Of a DNA stretch of 64,000 bases, positions 59,371-64,000 are shown piece after piece. Each line of letters starts with the position of its first letter. Position 1 is the stretch's first letter. A program made the translations under genes and the position numbers. Below the pieces are notes generated by a model. It was not told the origin of the DNA. It saw only the letters and a list, made by a program, of their open reading frames with translations, and made no database searches. The stretch comes from Roseomonas sp. (lineage in GTDB: Bacteria > Pseudomonadota > Alphaproteobacteria > Acetobacterales > Acetobacteraceae), in contig JAPSLO010000009.1 of the NCBI GenBank assembly GCA_031180725.1, forward strand, positions 124,001-188,000, read 5' to 3'.

Positions 59371-59955
59371 TCAGGCCGCGGCGAAGTCCACTTCCGCCGC
59401 GGTCGCGATGCGCGCAAAGCGCTTCATGCAGAACAGCGCATTGGCGTGTTCCTCGGCCGAGACGCCGGCGCAGCAATCCTCCACCACCACCGGCGCATAG
59501 TCACGGTCATGCGCTTCCCGCGCACCGGTATGGACCACGCCATTGGTGGAGACGCCGGTCAGGTACAGCGTCCGCGCGCCCAGCGCCCGCAGCGTCGGCT
59601 CCAGCGAGGTGCCGTAGAAGGGGCTGACGCGGTGCTTCACGATGTCCAGGTCACCGGGCAGCGGCCTTATCGCCTCATGCACCTCGGTGCCCCAGCCGCC
59701 CAGCTTGAAAATGCCGCGCTCCCGCGCGGCGGAGAAGACGGGCGAGCTGGGCGGACACTGCACATAGTCGGGGGAGAAGCCGACACGCACATAGCCCACG
59801 CGCAGGCCCGCTGCCCGTGCTTTCGCGATCAGTGCGGCGGTGCGTTCCAGGATGCCGTTCTGCGCGATGATGGGCGCATAGGTCTTCCCGCCAGGCCCGT
59901 CCGGATGGATCAGGTCATTGATCATGTCCATGACGAGCAGCACGGCCCGGCTCAT
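59371..59955 (-). CDS. Isochorismatase-superfamily hydrolase, nucleophile Cys replaced
   Basis: 194 residues. Family fold with the catalytic Asp10 (LVMDMINDL) and Lys107 (DIVKHRVSPF) of the isochorismatase/nicotinamidase triad, but the third member, Cys in the pattern G-V-x-T-x-x-C, is Val140 here (LTGVSTNGVVHTG). Related 'TSGVV' proteins are known in the superfamily and are of uncertain activity. VVEDCCAGVSAEEH near residue 160 has two Cys, not at the nucleophile position. Overlaps the gntR stop by ATGA (gntR first), so it is co-transcribed with its regulator and convergent with the importer operon. Confidence 0.83.
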   Translation of the reverse strand: MSRAVLLVMDMINDLIHPDGPGGKTYAPIIAQNGILERTAALIAKARAAGLRVGYVRVGFSPDYVQCPPSSPVFSAARERGIFKLGGWGTEVHEAIRPLPGDLDIVKHRVSPFYGTSLEPTLRALGARTLYLTGVSTNGVVHTGAREAHDRDYAPVVVEDCCAGVSAEEHANALFCMKRFARIATAAEVDFAAA

Positions 59956-60641
59956 GTGTCGGTCCCTCCTTCGGAATTGGCCTTGGGCGGGGCGCTGGTG
60001 GCCTGCCCGGCGGCGAGCGCTGCGTTCAGCTCTGCCCAGCCCGTCTCGATATGGCGGCGGAGCGACAGCATGGCGCCGGCGACGTCGCCTTCGATCATGC
60101 AGCGCAGCAGCTCCTCATGCTCCTCCGCGGCGCGGCTGGCGCGGCCGGAAATGCGGTTGATGATGTCGAAGGGATAGCGGGCCCACAGGATCTGCACGAA
60201 ATGCAGCGTCTGCGGCATGGCCGCGGCGTCGTACATCCGGCGATGGAAGCGGTAGTTCGCGCCGCGCGCCAGCATGCTGTCCTGCTTCGCGACGGCAGCG
60301 GCGAATTCATCGGCCAAAACGCGCACTTCCTGCAGGTCCTTGCTGGTCGCACGCTCCACTGCATAGCGCACCAACTGGCCTTCCAGCAGGATGCGCAGGT
60401 TCAGGATCTCGGCGGAGGAGGCGATGTCGAAAGGCACCACGGTGGCGCCCTTGTAGGAGCGGCTGTCGATATAGCCCTCCGCCTCCAGCAGGCGGAGCGC
60501 CTCGCGCACCGGGGTGATGCTGATCTGCAGTTCCTCGGCAATCTCCGCCTGCTTCAGGCGTGCGCCGCGAGCCAGCCGGCCAGAGAGGATGGCTTCGCGC
60601 AGGTAGTCTGCGACCTGCTCCTCCTTCGTCCGGTACTCCAT
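59952..60641 (-). CDS. GntR-family regulator with FCD domain
   Basis: 229 residues from ATG 60641, supported by GGAGG 11 bases upstream; ATG 60710 would add 23 residues and has a weaker site. Winged helix at about 5-70 (KEEQVADYLREAILSGRLARG, LKQAEIAEELQISITPVREALRLLEAEG) and an FCD domain from about 80 to 215 with presumed metal His residues in NYRFHRRMYDAA, EEHEELLRCM and RRHIETGW. Promoter region carries ATGCATCGT (60705-60713), a partial match to the ATGCATNAT sites elsewhere, compatible with autoregulation. Candidate regulator for the 43-59 kb operons. Confidence 0.88.
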   Translation of the reverse strand: MEYRTKEEQVADYLREAILSGRLARGARLKQAEIAEELQISITPVREALRLLEAEGYIDSRSYKGATVVPFDIASSAEILNLRILLEGQLVRYAVERATSKDLQEVRVLADEFAAAVAKQDSMLARGANYRFHRRMYDAAAMPQTLHFVQILWARYPFDIINRISGRASRAAEEHEELLRCMIEGDVAGAMLSLRRHIETGWAELNAALAAGQATSAPPKANSEGGTDT

Positions 60642-60801
60642 CAAGGTTCTATCCTCCGGGGCCCGCACCAGGCGGGTTTCGCGCAAGCTACGCTGCACGA
60701 AAGGATGCATCGTGGCTGATACCTTGTCGAGCGGCCGGGCGCGGGAAGAAGCCTCCGGCCGCACGGATGCGGCCCGCAGAAATCGGTGCTTTCCGGCGCT
60801 T

Positions 60802-61146
60802 TCAGTCCTGCGAGGCGGGCCGTGTCGCGGGATCCGTCACGTCCTCTACCCAGGTCAGCGCCGCCACGGCGCGGGGAAACCCCAGCGTGGGAATCGCCAG
60901 CAGTGCCACCTGCTTCAGTGCCTCTGGTGACACGCCTTCCGAAAGAGCGCGGCGGCGGTGCGAATGCACGCCGCCCTCCATCCCCGCGCCGATCGCCAGC
61001 GCCAGCTTGACCAGGCGCAGCGTCTCGCCGTGCAGCGGCCCGGCTCCGGCGCAGGCAGCGCCGAGTGCGGCGAATGCGCGCCAGATCTCCGGATGAGCCC
61101 TCGCCAACTCGCCGGCTGCGGCCGGCAAGCCCTGCTTTCCGGACAT
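60802..61146 (-). CDS. Carboxymuconolactone decarboxylase/AhpD-like small protein
   Basis: 114 residues from ATG 61146, preceded by AGAGGAG at good spacing. All-helical CMD fold: LVKLALAIGAGMEGGVHSHRRRALSEGV is the core helix pair. The C-x-x-C redox motif of AhpD is absent (GMEGGVHSH), and one conserved His (SHRRR) remains, so peroxidase activity is unlikely and a decarboxylase-like or unknown role is preferred. Stands alone on the minus strand upstream of the gntR gene; the 160-base gap to that gene contains the presumed gntR promoter. Confidence 0.82.
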   Translation of the reverse strand: MSGKQGLPAAAGELARAHPEIWRAFAALGAACAGAGPLHGETLRLVKLALAIGAGMEGGVHSHRRRALSEGVSPEALKQVALLAIPTLGFPRAVAALTWVEDVTDPATRPASQD

Positions 61147-61388
61147 TGGCCACTCCTCTCTGCATGTCGGCCAGCGGCGAACGGGCTGGCCGTGATGCAA
61201 GTTTCGGCAAGTTGGACATAGGTGTTGCGGGAAAGTCGCACCAGTGGCGGCCTAGTTCATGTGCCGTCCCTGTTGTCGCATGACGCGAAGATTAACTCTG
61301 TGTTGCGAAACAGGCTTGATGCGTATGTGATCTGACCTTTCGCCCTGGTTGCACGTTCACCGCACGCGGAATGACCGAGGGACGAGTC

Positions 61389-61631
61389 ATGGAAGAAGTC
61401 GTGCGAGAGATCCTGCGGGTCCGGGGGGACCTGGCAGTCCCGGTGGACAGCCTGGGCGCAGAGGACAACCTGTTCGACGCGGGTCTTTCATCCTTCGCCA
61501 CTGTTGAGGTGATGCTGGCGCTGGAGGAACGCCTCGGCACCACGCTGCCGGAGTCCATGCTCACCCGGGCCACCTTCTCCTCCATCGCCGCGCTCACCCG
61601 GGCAGCGGAATCCCTGGCCGTCACCGCCTAA
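61389..61631 (+). CDS. Acyl carrier protein
   Basis: 80 residues from ATG 61389, preceded by GAGGGACGAG; ATG 61371 lacks a ribosome site and would add six residues. Four-helix carrier protein with the phosphopantetheine Ser35 in LFDAGLSSFATVEVM (usual D-S-L becomes S-S-F). Acidic overall, as expected. Followed 22 bases later by an amino acid:carrier-protein ligase gene, exactly the arrangement known in Bradyrhizobium, so the cargo is probably an amino acid rather than a fatty acid. A 242-base gap upstream (61147-61388) holds no gene and is the likely promoter. Confidence 0.88.
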   Translation: MEEVVREILRVRGDLAVPVDSLGAEDNLFDAGLSSFATVEVMLALEERLGTTLPESMLTRATFSSIAALTRAAESLAVTA

Positions 61632-61653
61632 GCCTTCGGCGCGAAAGGATCAC

Positions 61654-62598
61654 ATGGACACCCCCATTCTGGCGGACGCGCCACCTTCGCACGTCGAACG
61701 TTTCCGTGCGGAACTGATCCGGCATGGGCATCTGCTTCCCACCGGTGTGGATGGCCTCTACGGCCGCGGAGAGGCTTTCGAGAAGGTACTCTCCGCTGTG
61801 GATGCGCTGGTTGGCCGCCTGGCGGAAGGCGACACGGTGGAAGTGCTGCGCTTCCCGCCGGTGATGACCCGCACCGGCTTCGAGGCCAGCGGCTATTTCC
61901 GCAACTTCCCCCATCTCAGCGCCGGCGTGTCGTGCTTCTGCGGCGATGACAGTGCGCATCGTCGCGCGCTGGCCTGCACACCGGAGGAAGGCGGCTGGGC
62001 CAGCCACCTGCAGCCGGCCGATGTCGTGCTGACCCCCGCCTCCTGCTATCCCGTCTATCCCATCGTCGCCGCCCGCGGTCCGCTGCCGGAGGAAGGCTGG
62101 CTGGTGGACAGCTCCTCCTACTGCTTCCGGCGGGAGCCCTCGCTGGACCCAATCCGCATGCAGATGTTCCGCCAGCGCGAGCAGGTGTGCTTCGGCTCGC
62201 CGGAGCGCATCCGCGCCTTCCAGGCGCGCTGGATGGAACGCGCCATGGACATGTTCGCCCGGCTGGGCCTGAAGGCCGTGACGGACCTGGCGAATGATCC
62301 CTTCTTCGGCCGCGCCGCGCCGCTGATGCGCAACGGGCAGCGCAGCCAGCGACTGAAGTTCGAGATCCTGGTGCCGATCTCGGATCCGGAGAGGCTGAAC
62401 GCCTGCGGCAGCTTCAACTACCATGTGCAGCACTTCGCCGAGGCATACGGCATCAAGGCGGCGGACGGTTCCGTCGCGCATACTGGCTGCGCCGGCTTCG
62501 GCCTGGAACGCATCGTGCTGGCGCTGATGCGCGCCCATGGCTTCGACCCCTCCACCTGGCCTGCCGATGTGCAGGCGACGCTCTGGCCCCCACGGTGA
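61654..62598 (+). CDS. Amino acid:[carrier protein] ligase, seryl-tRNA synthetase-like
   Basis: 314 residues. Homologue of class II aminoacyl-tRNA synthetase catalytic domains that lack the tRNA-binding arm and instead load an amino acid on a carrier protein. The three zinc ligands known, as I recall, for the Bradyrhizobium enzyme (Cys131, Glu176, Cys279) occur here at the same residue numbers: TPASCYPVYP, FRQREQVCFG and HTGCAGFGLERIV. Class II motif 2 (SYCFRREPS) and motif 3 (GFGLERIVLAL) are intact. Gly or Ala were the reported substrates of relatives. Its partner is the upstream carrier protein; GTGA overlap to the following hydrolase gene. Confidence 0.9.
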   Translation: MDTPILADAPPSHVERFRAELIRHGHLLPTGVDGLYGRGEAFEKVLSAVDALVGRLAEGDTVEVLRFPPVMTRTGFEASGYFRNFPHLSAGVSCFCGDDSAHRRALACTPEEGGWASHLQPADVVLTPASCYPVYPIVAARGPLPEEGWLVDSSSYCFRREPSLDPIRMQMFRQREQVCFGSPERIRAFQARWMERAMDMFARLGLKAVTDLANDPFFGRAAPLMRNGQRSQRLKFEILVPISDPERLNACGSFNYHVQHFAEAYGIKAADGSVAHTGCAGFGLERIVLALMRAHGFDPSTWPADVQATLWPPR

Positions 62599-64000
62599 GT
62601 CCCGCGGCGGGTTGCGCAAGGCCGGCGGCCGAGCCGGTGACTTTCGGGTGCTGCCTCGGCTGGCTGCACCTTCCTCCTGGCCGGCCGCTGAGCCGGGGGG
62701 TGGTGATCTGCCCGTCCTGGGGGCCCGAGATGCCCGTTGCCTATCGCGGGCTGGCGGAACTGGCCGCGCGCTGCGCGGCGGCGGGGCTGCCGGTGCTGCG
62801 CTTCGATTACCCCGGTACCGGCGACAGCGGTGGCGAGGAGGATCCGGCCCGCATCGCCGCCTTCCGCCAGGCGATCGTCCAGGCCGTGGAATGCCTGGCC
62901 GCCGCCACGGGCGTGCAGCATGTGGCGCTCTGCGGCCTGCGTCTTGGCGCGCTGCTGGCGGCGGAGGCGGCGCCGCATTGCGGCGGCAGGGTGGATGCGC
63001 TGGCACTGCTGGAACCGGTGGGCTCCGTCATGGCCTTCCGGCGCGAGATGCTGCTGCTGCGCGCGGCTAGCGCTACGCCGGGAGAGGCGGCGCCAGGCTG
63101 GATCGAGCTGGCTGGTGAGCGCCTGTGGCACGAGGAAGCCGCGGCTTCGGACCGGCAGGGCCTCGGCGCGGCGATCGCGCTCGCCGGGGCGCGGCGGGTT
63201 CTGGTGCTGGCGCGTCGGCGGCCGCCCGCCATGCCGCCCGGCGTCGAGGTGGCCCCGTTCCAGGAAGCCGACGCCTTCCTGGCGCCGCCACACCTGTCGC
63301 GGGTTCCCCAGGCGGATTTCGTGCGGCTTGCCACCTGGCTGGCCAAGGATTCGCCGCCGGGCGCTTCCGCAGCGCCGCCGCAGGCCGCGGTGCTGGATCA
63401 TGGCCATGTCGTGGAATCCGCGCTGCGCTTCGGTCCCGGCCGCGCCTTTGCGGGCGTCGTCGCCCGGCCGCAGGGGGGCGGCTCCTCTACCGCGGTGCTG
63501 CTGCTGAACACCGGCATGGCGCCGCGCGCCGGTTCCGGCCGCTTCGGCACGCGGCTGGCCCGCCACTTGGCGGCCCTCGGCGTGCCCTCCCTGCGCATGG
63601 ACCTCTGCGGCATTGGCGACAGCGCCGCCGTGCCGGGCCAGGCGGACCCGGCCGCGCCACCCGACATCTACCGCGGCGGCGTGGTGGGGGAGGCAATGAT
63701 CGGTGTGGACATGCTGATGTCCCTGGGCGCGACGAGCTGCCTGGTGGTGGGCATCTGCGCCGGCGCCCATGCTGCCCTGCAACTTGCCCGCCGTGACCCG
63801 CGCGTGGGTGGCATCGCCCTGTTCAACCTGCCGGCCTTCGACCGCGCCGCCGGAGGCGCCCCGGCGCTGGATGGCGGCCCGCCGCCGGGGGAACGGCCCT
63901 GGCTGCGCCGACCGCGCATGCTGATGCGCCGGCTGATGGCTGAAGCCGAGATCGCCGCGGCTTCGCTCGGGGTGAGCCTCGGGCTTGACAGGCCGAATGC
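62595..64000 (+). CDS. Tandem alpha/beta-hydrolase protein, truncated by the window end
   Basis: At least 468 codons, open to the last base, starting with GTG 62595 that overlaps the ligase stop (GTGA). Two hydrolase-like domains: the first (about 10-230) has GVVICPSWGPEM, VLRFDYPGTGDSGG and the elbow LCGLRLGALLA; the second (from about 290) has AVLLLNTGMAPRAG, LRMDLCGIGDS and the elbow VVGICAGAHAAL. The nucleophile positions are Arg (G-L-R-L-G) and Cys (G-I-C-A-G), not Ser. The first domain resembles hydrolases linked to exosortase A systems. It might release or transfer the aminoacyl group from the carrier protein; function unknown. Confidence 0.8.
   Translation, partial: MSPAAGCARPAAEPVTFGCCLGWLHLPPGRPLSRGVVICPSWGPEMPVAYRGLAELAARCAAAGLPVLRFDYPGTGDSGGEEDPARIAAFRQAIVQAVECLAAATGVQHVALCGLRLGALLAAEAAPHCGGRVDALALLEPVGSVMAFRREMLLLRAASATPGEAAPGWIELAGERLWHEEAAASDRQGLGAAIALAGARRVLVLARRRPPAMPPGVEVAPFQEADAFLAPPHLSRVPQADFVRLATWLAKDSPPGASAAPPQAAVLDHGHVVESALRFGPGRAFAGVVARPQGGGSSTAVLLLNTGMAPRAGSGRFGTRLARHLAALGVPSLRMDLCGIGDSAAVPGQADPAAPPDIYRGGVVGEAMIGVDMLMSLGATSCLVVGICAGAHAALQLARRDPRVGGIALFNLPAFDRAAGGAPALDGGPPPGERPWLRRPRMLMRRLMAEAEIAAASLGVSLGLDRPN

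Noticed and set aside
60802-61146. AhpD-type alkyl hydroperoxide reductase
   Set aside because: The C-x-x-C redox pair is missing.

Overview
The window is about 68-70% G+C by eye, is packed with 4-base ATGA/GTGA gene overlaps, and carries five periplasmic Bug/TctC-type receptors, two ABC importers and many CoA- and SDR-type oxidoreductases. This suits a metabolically versatile alphaproteobacterium. Acetobacteraceae (Roseomonas-like) is my best guess, made from gene content and not from a search. I saw no rRNA, tRNA, transposase, prophage or CRISPR array.

Layout. 1-5369: acyl-CoA module (crotonase tail, ADP-forming acyl-CoA synthetase, two acyl-CoA dehydrogenase-like subunits, SDR). 5455-11553: IclR regulator divergent from an aromatic meta-cleavage set (flavin hydroxylase, fumarylacetoacetase-type hydrolase, two-domain extradiol dioxygenase) and two Bug receptors. 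11848-13803: hybrid PAS histidine kinase. 14012-26741: the most unusual region, two divergent operons of sugar genes. The minus-strand operon has two sugar-nucleotide epimerases, a B12-type radical SAM enzyme, four glycosyltransferases and a UDP-xylose synthase. The plus-strand operon has an actinobacterial-type myo-inositol-phosphate synthase, a histidine phosphatase, a methyltransferase and a clan-A glycosidase whose barrel strands appear in circularly permuted order. Together they suggest an undescribed inositol- and/or xylose-containing saccharide. 26748-28919: heptosyltransferase-like protein and topoisomerase IB.

28932-33867: Bug receptor divergent from hydantoinase/oxoprolinase A and B. 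33856-36895: minus-strand gntR-LVIVD-cobW operon. 36979-44267: two SDRs, a Gfo/Idh dehydrogenase, a complete NitT/TauT-type ABC importer and a Bug receptor. 44316-50820: acid activation and hydration operon (SucC/SucD-like ligase, two hot-dog hydratases, a pair of class III CoA-transferases of which only one keeps the catalytic Asp). 50853-60641: Bug receptor, a complete branched-chain-type ABC importer with SDR, HIBADH-type dehydrogenase and SMP-30 lactonase, then isochorismatase-like and GntR genes. An ATGCATNAT motif recurs in the promoter gaps of 43-52 kb and may tie these operons to one regulator.

60802-64000: carboxymuconolactone-decarboxylase-like protein, then an acyl carrier protein, an amino acid:carrier-protein ligase with its three zinc ligands intact, and the start of a tandem alpha/beta-hydrolase protein that runs off the window. 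Five of five Bug receptors lack any TctA/TctB membrane partner here. Perfect GC hairpins sit at two of the convergent gene ends.
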